Translations under genes and position numbers: made by a program
Origin: Undibacterium sp. Jales W-56
Lineage (GTDB): Bacteria; Pseudomonadota; Gammaproteobacteria; Burkholderiales; Burkholderiaceae_D
DNA: 64,000 nucleotides
Assembly (NCBI RefSeq): GCF_025548535.1
Contig: NZ_JAJLQW010000006.1
Span: forward strand, 124,001 to 188,000
Direction: 5' to 3'
Shown here: positions 53,801 through 62,865 of the stretch, piece after piece
Numbering within the stretch: position 1 is the stretch's first letter
How the letters are laid out: each line of letters begins with the position of its first letter
Notes under the pieces: model-generated
The model's input: the letters and a program-made list of their open reading frames with translations, nothing else
Told to the model about the DNA's origin: nothing
Database searches by the model: none

Positions 53801-56362
53801 ATGTTTGAATCCATGCGCGCCGGCTTGCTCGGCGGCGGCAACGGCAGTGGCGGCTTTTTCGGCCTGGGTGGACGCGACGATTCGCCTGCGGAGCAATTCG
53901 CAAGCTGGCTGCCCTACTCCGCCTATATCGGCAGCGATGACATCTTCGTCAACCGCGACGGTCTCGGTTTCATGCTCGAGGTGATGCCGCAATCGGGCGC
54001 CGACGAGCGGATGGTCGAAGTGCTCGTCTCGCTGTATTCGACATGTCCGAAAGGCGCGGGCATCCAGTTCCACCTGTTCGCGTCCCCGCATATCGGCGCC
54101 TTGCTGCGCCGCTACGCCAATCTGCGAATGGAGGACGACGACCAGGCAGAGAAGGCCATGCATTGGGGACGGCCGGCCCGCAACGACAACCTGTTTCGCC
54201 GTCTCGCCCGTCAACGCGTCGGCCACCTGCTTAAGGGCGCGCAGAAGTCGATGACGACGGGCTTTCACTACACGATCAGGGACTTTCGGCTGATGATGAG
54301 CGTCGCCCTGCCGGGTGGCCCCGATGACCTGAACCGGATCGAGGAGTTGACCGCGCTGCGTGACGCCATGTCGACGACGCTGCGCGCGGCCTCGCTTCCA
54401 AACCGGGTCTGCAACGCGGCCGACCTGATCAACTGGTGCTCGCTATTCACCAACCCGAACCGCATCTCGCGCACGGATACGCCAGATCTGCACTACGACG
54501 ACGGGCGCGAGATCCGCGACCAGATCGTCGACTTCGACACGATCCAGGATGCGCATGCGAACGGGTTGCTCCTATGGAAGGAAGGCGACGCCACCGCGCT
54601 GGAGGCGCGTTTCTACTCGATCAAGTCGTTTCCGGAGCGTTTTGCCCTGTGGCAGATGGGCTCGTTGATCGGCGACCTGATGCAGCCGGCGCTGCAATAC
54701 AACGCGCCGTTCCTGCTGACCATGGGCGTCCACGTGCTCGATCCGAACGCAACCAAGGCCACCGTCACGGCAAACCATGTGCGCGCGACGCAAAACGCCC
54801 AGAGCAAGATGGCGGCTGTCATGCCCGATGTGGGCAAGAAGCTCAAGGACTGGAATGCGGCGGCCGACGCGATCGACGTCGGCGGCGCGCTCGTTTCCAT
54901 GTACCACCAACTTGCGATCTTCACCCTGGCCGACAAGGCGGCTTCCGTCGAAGAGACGGCGAAAGCGATCTGGCGTGCCCGTGGGTTCGAACTCAATGCC
55001 GACGTCTACATGCACCGCCAGGCCCTCATCGCCAGCCTGCCGATGACATTGTCCGAGCGCTTTCATGGCGACCTCAGGAAAATGCGTCGGGTCACGCGCA
55101 AGACCATGGCCAACGCGATCCACCTCGCGCCATTGATCGCGGAGTGGCGCGGGACGCGCACGCCGACACTCGTCTTCGGCGGCCGGCGCGGACAGTTGAC
55201 CATGCTCGACCTGTACGACAACGACCTCGGCAACTACAACTTCGCCATCATCGGCGCGCCGGGATCAGGCAAGTCAGTGCTGATGAACGAGATGGCCTGG
55301 TCGTACCGGGCGATTGGCGCCAAGGTCTGGATGCTTGACCTTGGAAGGTCCTTCGAGAAGCTGTGCCGCAAGGCGCGCGGTACCTACATCGAATTCCGTC
55401 CCGATGTCGACATCTGCCTCAATCCGTTCTCCAGCGTGCAGGACATCAACGAGGACATCGACATGCTGGTGCCGGCCATCGCGAAGATGGCGTCGATGCA
55501 GCACACGCTGGAAGAAGTGCAATACAAGGCCATTTCGGCGATGACCTTGAAGCTGTACCGGAAATATGGGCGGGACCTGACCGTGACGGGCCTGCGCGAC
55601 GCGTTCAAGACCGGCACAATCGAGGAGCTCGGCGTCGTGAACGATCCGCGCATCCGCGACCTGGCGATCATGCTCAACCCCTACGCCAAGGGCGGCCAGT
55701 ATGAGCGCTTCTTCGAGGGACGCAGCAACATCGACTTTTCGAACGACTTCATCGTCATCGAAAACGAGGAACTGAAGCGCAAACCCGATCTGCACGCCGT
55801 CGTCAACATCCTGCTCCTGTACCGGATCACGGGCGAGATGTACCTGACACGCAACAGCAAGAAGGTGCTGTTCATCGACGAACTCAAGCAGCAACTGGGC
55901 GACATAGGGGCCGACGACCCGGTCAAGGCCGCCGTTGTCGAGGAAGCGGCGCGCCGCGCCCGCAAATATGGCGGCGCGCTCGGCACCGCCACCCAGAGCG
56001 CGGACGACTACTACGGTTCGGCGCAAATGGAGGCGGCATTCAATTGCTCCGACTGGGTTTTCCTGCTGCGCCAGAAAAAGGAATCGATCGAGATGCTCGA
56101 CCGGAAGGGACGGCTGACGATGGACGAGCCGAAGAAGCGCCTGCTCAATTCGCTGCGCACTGAGCCGGGCGTGTTTTCCGAACTCTACATCTCGTCGCCG
56201 GTGGGCGAAGGCGTCGCACGCAACATCCTCGATCCGGCCACGCATCTTCTGTTCTCGAACAAGCTGGAAGACAACGCACCGATCGACGAGTTGCGCGCCC
56301 GGGGTTACAGCATCGACGACGCCATCACAGAACTATTACGCCAGAGGGGACACATCGTATGA
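53801..56362 (+). CDS. traC: TraC, VirB4-family T4SS ATPase
   Basis: An 853-residue ATPase. The N-terminal TraC/VirB4 domain contains SAYIGSDDIFVNRDGLGFMLE. Walker A GAPGSGKSVLMNEM lies at about 486 and Walker B KKVLFIDEL at about 687, with ATQSADDYY after it. It energises pilus assembly at the inner membrane. AGGAG lies 8 bases before the ATG; a long upstream frame reads through traV in another frame and is rejected. It overlaps trbI by ATGA. Confidence 0.95.
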   Translation: MFESMRAGLLGGGNGSGGFFGLGGRDDSPAEQFASWLPYSAYIGSDDIFVNRDGLGFMLEVMPQSGADERMVEVLVSLYSTCPKGAGIQFHLFASPHIGALLRRYANLRMEDDDQAEKAMHWGRPARNDNLFRRLARQRVGHLLKGAQKSMTTGFHYTIRDFRLMMSVALPGGPDDLNRIEELTALRDAMSTTLRAASLPNRVCNAADLINWCSLFTNPNRISRTDTPDLHYDDGREIRDQIVDFDTIQDAHANGLLLWKEGDATALEARFYSIKSFPERFALWQMGSLIGDLMQPALQYNAPFLLTMGVHVLDPNATKATVTANHVRATQNAQSKMAAVMPDVGKKLKDWNAAADAIDVGGALVSMYHQLAIFTLADKAASVEETAKAIWRARGFELNADVYMHRQALIASLPMTLSERFHGDLRKMRRVTRKTMANAIHLAPLIAEWRGTRTPTLVFGGRRGQLTMLDLYDNDLGNYNFAIIGAPGSGKSVLMNEMAWSYRAIGAKVWMLDLGRSFEKLCRKARGTYIEFRPDVDICLNPFSSVQDINEDIDMLVPAIAKMASMQHTLEEVQYKAISAMTLKLYRKYGRDLTVTGLRDAFKTGTIEELGVVNDPRIRDLAIMLNPYAKGGQYERFFEGRSNIDFSNDFIVIENEELKRKPDLHAVVNILLLYRITGEMYLTRNSKKVLFIDELKQQLGDIGADDPVKAAVVEEAARRARKYGGALGTATQSADDYYGSAQMEAAFNCSDWVFLLRQKKESIEMLDRKGRLTMDEPKKRLLNSLRTEPGVFSELYISSPVGEGVARNILDPATHLLFSNKLEDNAPIDELRARGYSIDDAITELLRQRGHIV

Positions 56363-56739
56363 GACCCATGTTCAAGTCCTTGCTCGTGAATTTACTCACG
56401 AGCGCCCTTGTTGTCGCGATCGCCCTTCCGATCGCCTTCAACTTCTACGACCGGACGGTGGCGCGTCCGGCGCGCCTGATCGGCGTGGTCGATGTCGGCG
56501 AAGTCTACCGCCTCAAAGAATCTGAATTCACGCAGATCGTTACCAGGACGTCTTCAGAAGACGAGCGCCAGAAGGCGCTGCTCATGGCGCGCCGGTTTGC
56601 GCAGCGCCTGCCACTGGCGCTGGAGGAATTGCCCCGGGATTGCCATTGCCTGGTCGTGGTTCGCTCGGCAGTCGCCGGCGTCCCGCCGAACGCCGTCGAT
56701 CTGACCGCGTCGCTCAAACACAAGGTGGAATTGCCATGA
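56359..56739 (+). CDS. trbI: TrbI-like F-type T4SS inner-membrane protein
   Basis: A 126-residue protein with one N-terminal helix (LLVNLLTSALVVAIALPIAFNFYD), then the periplasmic VVDVGEVYRLKESEFTQIV and LPRDCHCLVVVRSAVAG. Size and position (between traC and traW) match TrbI, which affects pilus retraction in F. It overlaps the next gene by ATGA. Confidence 0.8.
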   Translation: MRPMFKSLLVNLLTSALVVAIALPIAFNFYDRTVARPARLIGVVDVGEVYRLKESEFTQIVTRTSSEDERQKALLMARRFAQRLPLALEELPRDCHCLVVVRSAVAGVPPNAVDLTASLKHKVELP

Positions 56740-57341
56740 ACGATAGAACATTCACTCTCGGCCCGCGAGATCCCGCCGGCAGTCTGCCGCGCCGGTTCGC
56801 CCTGGGTCTGGTCCGACTTCCCGCCCGCTTGACGCGGCACGTGCGCGCGCACTGGATCGCCTATGTGCCCGTTTTCACGATCTGGGGCCTTGCGTTCACG
56901 CGTGTCTTCATCGATCCGACACCGCACCTGCCGATCCTGTTCAACTGGACACCCAGTCTCGCCTACAAGGTCGCGTTTGTTCGCTACGGGAACCTGCAGC
57001 CGTTCAAACAGGGCGACTACATCATTTTCGCCTTCGACGGCGAAGCACAGCGCATCTATCCGGGCCTGCGCGCACAACCGTTCTTCAAGAAGATCGGCGG
57101 CGTGCCGGGAGACCGGATCACCGTCGTCGACCGCCAGGTATTCGTCAACGGCCATGGCGTAGGACTGGCCAAGGCGCACACATTCGACGGCCATCCGCTC
57201 GCCCCGATCGCTGAAATGGTGATCCCCGCTGGCCAATTCTATGTTCAGGGAAGCAGTCCGGACAGCTTTGACTCGCGCTACCGCGCCAGTGGCCTGGTCC
57301 GCATGGACCAGGTGCTCGGCAAGGTCATCCCCCTGTTTTGA
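56736..57341 (+). CDS. S26-family signal peptidase (TrhF/TraF type)
   Basis: A 201-residue membrane peptidase. TM at about 40-60, then the Ser of WTPSLAYKVAFVRYG and the Lys of FFKKIGGVPGDRITVVDRQVFVNG, and a final GSSPDSFDSRYRASGLV, all S26 features. Such peptidases occur in H-plasmid and SXT-type T4SS operons and probably process the pilin or another tra product; F itself lacks one. ATGA overlap with trbI. Confidence 0.87.
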   Translation: MNDRTFTLGPRDPAGSLPRRFALGLVRLPARLTRHVRAHWIAYVPVFTIWGLAFTRVFIDPTPHLPILFNWTPSLAYKVAFVRYGNLQPFKQGDYIIFAFDGEAQRIYPGLRAQPFFKKIGGVPGDRITVVDRQVFVNGHGVGLAKAHTFDGHPLAPIAEMVIPAGQFYVQGSSPDSFDSRYRASGLVRMDQVLGKVIPLF

Positions 57342-57352
57342 TGGAGCCAGAC

Positions 57353-57715
57353 ATGCGCATAACCATTCTGATGACAATCGCCCTCCTCAGCGCCGGCACG
57401 GCGCTGGCGCAGGACACGTCCCCCTCCTCGGGGCCGCGACAGGAGACGCGTGCCCTCGCGGACGATGTCGCACTGGACGTCTACCTGGACGCGCTGGCAC
57501 AGATCTCTCCGGCCGCGCGCGAAGGGGCTGATGTCTATCTGGAGGCGTTCAAACGCCGCTGCGGCCGAGCGCTCGGCACCATCGAATTGCGAAGGGCCAT
57601 CGCCGAAGGCAGCGGCGACCCGGTATTGATGGCGATGATGCGCGCGGCCGCGCAGCGCGACACGGCGATGCTCCAGCGCTTATCCGGCACAGTCGCTTGC
57701 AAGGGCAGGAGGTAG
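57353..57715 (+). CDS. Hypothetical secreted T4SS-operon protein
   Basis: A 120-residue secreted protein with signal peptide (MRITILMTIALLSAGTALAQ), mature helical sequence (DDVALDVYLDALAQISPAAREGADVYLEAFKRRCG) and two Cys (near KRRCG and VACKGRR) that could pair. The start at 57353 has GGAG upstream; another ATG lies at 57341. It has no counterpart in F. It lies tightly between the S26 peptidase and traW, so it is probably a pilus-assembly accessory. Confidence 0.7.
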   Translation: MRITILMTIALLSAGTALAQDTSPSSGPRQETRALADDVALDVYLDALAQISPAAREGADVYLEAFKRRCGRALGTIELRRAIAEGSGDPVLMAMMRAAAQRDTAMLQRLSGTVACKGRR

Positions 57716-57717
57716 AC

Positions 57718-58392
57718 ATGTGGCGCCCACCGTTCCCGGCTTTGCTTGCCCGAATGGGGCTTGCGCGAATGGGGCTTGCGCGACTTGCGCTTGCCCCAGC
57801 GCTCCTCGCCCCCTGCCTCGCCGCGGCGATCGACCTTGGTACCATCGGGCCGGTCTACCCGATCGCCGAGCCAAACCTGCTCGATTTCATCCGGCAGCGC
57901 CTGCTGGCGAAGGAGCGCAGCGGCGAACTGGAGACTCTTCAGGAAAGCACCCGGCGACGGGGCATCGAGTCAATGACCCACCCGCAGCCTGTTCCCGGCC
58001 TGCGCACGGCCGAGACGGCACGCACCTTCTATTTCGATCCGACGTTCACGCTCGACCGAAACGTTCAGGACGACAAGGGCCGCTTGCTGTTTCCCGCTGG
58101 AACCCGAAAGAACCCGCTGGAGATCGTGTCGCTGTCGAAGCACCTGCTGTTTTTCGACGCGCGCGACCAGCGCCAGGTAGCGCGCGCCCGCGACCTGATC
58201 GCGCTTTACCACGGCCACGTCAAGCCGATCCTCGTCGGCGGCTCCTACCTCGACCTGATGAAGTCATGGCGCTCGCCCGTGTACTACGACCAGCAAGGCT
58301 TGCTGACGCGCCGGTTCGGCATCACGCAGGTGCCGGCGATCGTCTCCCAGGAAGGCCTGCGCCTTCGTATCGATGAATTGGTGCTCCCATGA
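57718..58392 (+). CDS. traW: TraW, F-type T4SS periplasmic protein
   Basis: A 224-residue secreted protein: DLGTIGPVYPIAEPNLLDFIRQRL is the TraW N-domain, then RTFYFDPTFTLDRNVQDDKGRLLFPAGTRKNPLE and FGITQVPAIVSQEGLRLRIDEL. Its signal peptide contains a perfect 15-base tandem duplication (57751-57780, MGLAR twice). TraW pairs with TrbC in pilus assembly. It overlaps traU by ATGA. Confidence 0.92.
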   Translation: MWRPPFPALLARMGLARMGLARLALAPALLAPCLAAAIDLGTIGPVYPIAEPNLLDFIRQRLLAKERSGELETLQESTRRRGIESMTHPQPVPGLRTAETARTFYFDPTFTLDRNVQDDKGRLLFPAGTRKNPLEIVSLSKHLLFFDARDQRQVARARDLIALYHGHVKPILVGGSYLDLMKSWRSPVYYDQQGLLTRRFGITQVPAIVSQEGLRLRIDELVLP

Positions 58393-59411
58393 AGATCTTC
58401 ATTCAGCTTGTTCTGCTGCTCGCCTTGCTTGTCCGTCTCGGTACCGCCAATGAGGCCCATGCCGCCGGCGCGGCGACCTGCACCGGGAAATTTCCCAATC
58501 CGATCACGGATATCTGCTGGAGCTGCATCTTCCCGATCAGCATAGGCGGTGTGCAAATCGCCAACTTCGGCGCACAGGAGGACATTCCCAACCCGTCCAG
58601 CCCCATCTGCAGTTGCGGCACCAATCCCACGGTGGGGCTTTCGATAGGATTTTGGGAGCCCGCGCGCCACGTCGAGGTCGTGCGCAAGCCGTTCTGTCTG
58701 GTCTCGCTCGGCGGTGTCGACATGGATCCGGGCATCGCCGCGCCGGAGGCGGCGCGTTACACGCGTGCCGAAGGCGACGGCGACGGTGGAGCCTTCTACC
58801 AGGCCCACTTCTACGTCAATCCCGTCATGTACTGGCTCGATGTCGTCTCCGACTTCCCGTGCCTGGAGCACGGCTCCTTCGACCTGGCCTACCTGACCGA
58901 AGTCGATCCCTTGTGGAAGGACGACGAGCTGACCTTGATCCTCAATCCCGAGGCCGTGCTGTTCGCCAATCCGGTCGCGATCGCCGCCTGCGCCGCCGAT
59001 TGCGTGGCGGCCTCCACCGGCTTCGGAATTCGGGAAATGTTCTGGTGCGCGGGCTGCCAGGGCGCCATCTATCCGCTCGACGGCCTGGTGCCGTATCACC
59101 TCGGCGGTGTGCGCACGGCGGCGCTGCTCGCGCAACGCCTGACCGCAAAGATGCACCGTGAACTGCTTGCATGGGGCTGGCATGGGCAATCAGGCCTGTG
59201 CGGCCCCTACTTCCTGCCGGTCATGGACAAGACGGCATACAAGACCCAACTGACCTACCCGATTCCCAACACGGACCAGGAAGCCGGAAAGTGCTGCCAA
59301 CCATTCGGGCGCACGACCGTGACTTGGGGCGCGGGCAAGGAATATCCGGTGCGAGGGGAAGACTTCGCTTTCATGCTCTTCAGAAAAAGGAACTGCTGTG
59401 TTGGCTATTGA
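58389..59411 (+). CDS. traU: TraU, F-type T4SS periplasmic protein
   Basis: A 340-residue Cys-rich secreted protein: TGKFPNPITDICWSCIFPISIGGVQIA, ICSCGTNPTVGLSIGFWEPARHVEVVRKPFC, and NDQEAGKCCQPFGR-like end. It has more than ten Cys, needing disulfide help from the DsbC- and TraF-like proteins. Needed for DNA transfer in F. It overlaps trbC by 14 bases. Confidence 0.94.
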   Translation: MKIFIQLVLLLALLVRLGTANEAHAAGAATCTGKFPNPITDICWSCIFPISIGGVQIANFGAQEDIPNPSSPICSCGTNPTVGLSIGFWEPARHVEVVRKPFCLVSLGGVDMDPGIAAPEAARYTRAEGDGDGGAFYQAHFYVNPVMYWLDVVSDFPCLEHGSFDLAYLTEVDPLWKDDELTLILNPEAVLFANPVAIAACAADCVAASTGFGIREMFWCAGCQGAIYPLDGLVPYHLGGVRTAALLAQRLTAKMHRELLAWGWHGQSGLCGPYFLPVMDKTAYKTQLTYPIPNTDQEAGKCCQPFGRTTVTWGAGKEYPVRGEDFAFMLFRKRNCCVGY

Positions 59412-60231
59412 AACCATTTTCGCCTCCGAGGAGGCCCTGGTCCGCACCGATTGCCGAAACCATCGGCGCGGCCGGCGTGGACGTGCCATGCTCGCTACTC
59501 TTGCGTTGGCTGTGTCGCCGTTGACGCAATCGGTGTTCGCCCAGTCCCCAAGCACTGCGAACGTGACGGTGACGGAGGCCGACGTCGCGCGGGCAAAGCG
59601 CTCCCAGCCCGTGATCACCGAGCAGGACATCGAGCGCGCACGCAAGAAATACGCGATGCCGTCCGATGCGCAGTTGCGGCGTGTGCCCTTGCCCTCCACG
59701 CCGAACATCGGCGCGCTGCCGCAGCCGAAGACAACGGCGCCGCTCGACCTGGAAGCGATCGCCAAGGGCTTCGAGGCCAACGTCGGGTTCGAACAAGCCC
59801 AGGGCTTGGCGGCCGGTCCAAAATTGCTGGTGTTCGTCAGTTTCGCCATGCCGGAGCCGACGCTCAAGCGCTTGGCCGAACAAGCCGGCCGCGCCAACGC
59901 CACGCTCGTGCTGCGCGGCTTCGTCAACGGCTCCTTGCGCGACACGGTAGCGCGGGTGCAAGGGCTCATCGGCGCGGGCCGTGTCCCATTCCAGATCGAC
60001 CCGCAGGGGTTTGACCGCTTCGCCATCGACAAGTCGCCGAGCTTTGTCCTGGTGCGTGACGGCGCGTCGACACGCTCGTGCGCCAGTGGACAGTGCTTCG
60101 CCAACGATGCCTTTGTGAAAGTGGCCGGCGACGTCAGCCTGGATTATGCGCTGGAAAGCATGGGGCGCGCCGGCCCCCGGTTCGCGGGCAGCGCCGCACG
60201 CTATCTCGACAAGATCCGGAGCACGCGATGA
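59398..60231 (+). CDS. trbC: TrbC, F-type pilin assembly protein
   Basis: A 277-residue secreted protein with a GTG start behind AAAGGAAC inside traU. The N-terminus is long and basic before the signal helix (LATLALAVSPLTQSVFAQ). A thioredoxin-like TrbC domain follows at about 135-230 (KLLVFVSFAMPEPTLKRLAEQAGRANATLVLRGFVNGSL), without CxxC, then a CASGQCF pair. It works with TraW. Confidence 0.88.
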   Translation: MLAIETIFASEEALVRTDCRNHRRGRRGRAMLATLALAVSPLTQSVFAQSPSTANVTVTEADVARAKRSQPVITEQDIERARKKYAMPSDAQLRRVPLPSTPNIGALPQPKTTAPLDLEAIAKGFEANVGFEQAQGLAAGPKLLVFVSFAMPEPTLKRLAEQAGRANATLVLRGFVNGSLRDTVARVQGLIGAGRVPFQIDPQGFDRFAIDKSPSFVLVRDGASTRSCASGQCFANDAFVKVAGDVSLDYALESMGRAGPRFAGSAARYLDKIRSTR

Positions 60232-61553
60232 AAAAATTCACGACATGGCTCACCTTGATTTCGTTCGTGTCGATGGTGACGTCCCCAAATGCCATCGCCC
60301 AATCGAACAATGAAGGCGCCGCCGCCGGCTTTGCCGCCAATGCCTTTGCCCGCGGCAACGTCAATGCGCCACAGGCCGCCGCGAACGTGCCGGGCTACAC
60401 CAACGCACCGCCGGAATCCGCCTACTATGGGCAGGGCAACCTGAGCACCCAGGCCAACGCGCGCGTGCTGTATTGCCAGACGTTGCCAAACGATCCCGTA
60501 TGCCAGGCGCAGACCGGCGCGATCGCGTCGGCCGGCACGGTGCGCCCGCCCATCACCGCCACCGATCCGGCCGTCGCCGGCGCGAGCGCGGTCGTTCAAA
60601 ACCCCGCGTCCCAGCTCGGCGCCCTGTCAAGCTACTACGCGGGCTGCACCAGCGCGCCGGGAAGCCCATGCCCGTCCAATGTGTTCTGCCTGGGCCCCAG
60701 TTGCTTCAACACCAGCTACACGTCCGACGCCGACTTTGCCCGTTCCATGTCCATGATGGAGGCCGCGCGCGAAGCCGGCGTCTACCTCGACAAGAACATG
60801 CAGGTGTTCGCGGGCGAGGCGAACCGGTGCCGCGACCGCTTGCTGAAGAATTGCTGCTATGCCGACGCGGGTGGCGCCGGCATGACGAACCAGAGTCTGT
60901 TCGGGGTTGGCTCGCGGCTGGTCTACGACATCCTGATGAATTCGGATAATCGCAACTTTGTCAGCCAAGGCATCACCGCTTTGCTGACCAGCGGCGGCTT
61001 TTCCGGCAGCTTCACTTCCTATGGCGTCACGCTCGCCGTGAACGGCACCGCCCTGCCTGCTGGCTCGGTCACGCTGGCGGCAAGCGACAGTCTCGTCATA
61101 GCGTTCGATCCCTGGTCGCTGGCCATTGCCGTCATCATCTACATCATCATGTCGATGACCTCTTGCAACGACAACGAGGGCAAGCTGGCGATGCAGGAAG
61201 GCGCCGGCCTGTGCCACAGCATCGGCACCTACTGCTCGTCCTGTCTTCGCATCCTGGGCCATTGCGTGTCATGCATCGAACACACCACTGGCAAGTGCTG
61301 CTTCAACAGCCGCCTGGCACGCATCATCAACGAACAAGGGCGCAACCAGGTCGGCAAGGGTTGGGGTAGCGGGGAAAATCCCAGCTGTTCCGGCTTTTCC
61401 ATCGCCCAGTTGCAGGCGCTCGACTTCGCGGCGATGGACCTGACCGAATTCTATGCGTCGATCGTTCCGACTCTTCCCAACGTCGGCGCGATCCAGGCCA
61501 TCAACGCCGCACGCATTTCGAACTGCTACTACGGACAAGGACGCTGCCAATGA
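60228..61553 (+). CDS. traN: TraN, mating-pair stabilisation protein
   Basis: A 441-residue Cys-rich secreted protein: signal peptide to AIAQ, then an N-terminal low-complexity stretch, CLGPSCFNTSYTSDADFARSMSMMEAAREAG (TraN core), CRDRLLKNCCYADAGGAGMTNQSL, and a late CCFNSRLARIINEQGRNQ typical of TraN. A hydrophobic helix lies near the middle (WSLAIAVIIYIIMSM). It is shorter than F TraN, so receptor recognition may differ. Confidence 0.9.
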   Translation: MKKFTTWLTLISFVSMVTSPNAIAQSNNEGAAAGFAANAFARGNVNAPQAAANVPGYTNAPPESAYYGQGNLSTQANARVLYCQTLPNDPVCQAQTGAIASAGTVRPPITATDPAVAGASAVVQNPASQLGALSSYYAGCTSAPGSPCPSNVFCLGPSCFNTSYTSDADFARSMSMMEAAREAGVYLDKNMQVFAGEANRCRDRLLKNCCYADAGGAGMTNQSLFGVGSRLVYDILMNSDNRNFVSQGITALLTSGGFSGSFTSYGVTLAVNGTALPAGSVTLAASDSLVIAFDPWSLAIAVIIYIIMSMTSCNDNEGKLAMQEGAGLCHSIGTYCSSCLRILGHCVSCIEHTTGKCCFNSRLARIINEQGRNQVGKGWGSGENPSCSGFSIAQLQALDFAAMDLTEFYASIVPTLPNVGAIQAINAARISNCYYGQGRCQ

Positions 61554-61939
61554 ACGCCATTCAAGCTACCGTCGCGCCCATCGCCATCATGCTGTTCGCA
61601 TGGGTAGGAGCCGCCAGCGCGCAAACGCCTGAACGCATGCCTGTCACCGATGCCCGTCCGCTGCTGGTCGCGGCGCTCGACTCGCCCGGCGGCGAGGTCC
61701 ACGGCGTACTCGTTGGCAGCCTGGCCGACGCGATCACGCTGCGCTTCAAGGCCACGTCACCGATCTATATCGATGTCTCGACCACGAAGCGTTATCGCCA
61801 GGCCGGATGCGGCCGGTTCAAGGTCATGTTCTGGCAGGAAGGCGTGTCGCTTCCCTCCTCCCCCGCCCCCAGAAAACAGACGATCGAGTTGGGCATCAAC
61901 TACTGCCGCGATGGCCTGCCGCCCCGCTCCTTGTCCTGA
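61550..61939 (+). CDS. Hypothetical secreted T4SS-operon protein
   Basis: A 129-residue secreted protein (signal peptide to AASAQ). The mature part contains LLVAALDSPGGEVHGVLVGSLADAITLRF, YIDVSTTKRYRQAGCGRFKVMF and INYCRDG, so two Cys may pair. ATGA overlap with traN. It occupies the place between traN and traF, where other F-type systems have variable small genes. No named family. Confidence 0.72.
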   Translation: MNAIQATVAPIAIMLFAWVGAASAQTPERMPVTDARPLLVAALDSPGGEVHGVLVGSLADAITLRFKATSPIYIDVSTTKRYRQAGCGRFKVMFWQEGVSLPSSPAPRKQTIELGINYCRDGLPPRSLS

Positions 61940-61964
61940 CGCCACAGTCCCACAGGAGATAGAC

Positions 61965-62855
61965 ATGAATCCGAATAACCGGCACTGGTTGCCAGCGATG
62001 GCGGCGCTTGCATTCACGCTTGCGTTGCCATCGGCCATGTCGCTTGCCCAGGACCAGGACACGAGCACCGCCACTGCCCGATCCAGCTCCGGCCCCGGCT
62101 ACTGGACCGACAACTGGCGTGGCTGGCACTTCTATGAGGAACCCGAGCCAAACGACGAAGCCGAGCCGCCCCTCAAGAGACCGCCATCGCCCCTGCCGGC
62201 AGCGCCCGTGCAGCGGCGCGCTCCTGAACTCGTCCAGTTCGAGGCCTTGCAGAAGACGCTGGAGCAGTACCGCAACATCGCGATCATCAAGCCGACCGAG
62301 GCCAATGTCCGCCGCTACATGGAGCTCGAATCGAAGGTCGTCGCGCAGGCCTCGTATTTTGCCGATGTCGCGCAGCGCGTCGCCTGGGCGACGCCGGAAC
62401 TCGATCCGACGCTGCAGGGGCGCCCCGTCAATGCGAAGGCGATCGAGGTGTTCGAGCAGGATCAGCTGACAACGCGCTCGCAGGCGATGGCCACGCTCGG
62501 CAAGGATCATGTGCTGTTCTTCTTCTTTCGCGGCGACTGCCCGTTCTGCCATGCGTTCGCCCCGACGCTGGAGGCGTTCCAGGCGCGCTATGGCATCAAC
62601 GTCGTGGCGATCAGTGTCGACGGCGGCCCGATACCGGTCTTTCCGAATGCCCGGACCGACAACGGGATCGCGCGCACGCTCAAGGTGACGCAAGTGCCGG
62701 CCGTCTTCCTGGCACAGCCTTACTCGGGAAAGATTTCGCCGATCGGCTTTGGCGTCCTTTCGGAATCCCAATTGCTCGAACGCATTTCCACCGTGGCCGC
62801 TCCCGCTACGCAGGAAATGGCGCCGGGCAAGAACAAGCACATCGTTCTTCGTTAG
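61965..62855 (+). CDS. traF: TraF, F-type T4SS thioredoxin-fold protein
   Basis: A 296-residue secreted protein: GPGYWTDNWRGWHFYEEP (the WHFYxxP start of TraF), helical middle, then a thioredoxin domain with CPFC (FFRGDCPFCHAFAPTLEAF at about 187) and cis-Pro in VTQVPAVFLAQP. F TraF lost its CxxC, whereas this one keeps it, so it can be an active redox partner. AGGAG lies 8 bases before the ATG. Confidence 0.92.
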   Translation: MNPNNRHWLPAMAALAFTLALPSAMSLAQDQDTSTATARSSSGPGYWTDNWRGWHFYEEPEPNDEAEPPLKRPPSPLPAAPVQRRAPELVQFEALQKTLEQYRNIAIIKPTEANVRRYMELESKVVAQASYFADVAQRVAWATPELDPTLQGRPVNAKAIEVFEQDQLTTRSQAMATLGKDHVLFFFFRGDCPFCHAFAPTLEAFQARYGINVVAISVDGGPIPVFPNARTDNGIARTLKVTQVPAVFLAQPYSGKISPIGFGVLSESQLLERISTVAAPATQEMAPGKNKHIVLR

Positions 62856-62865
62856 GAGAGTCACC

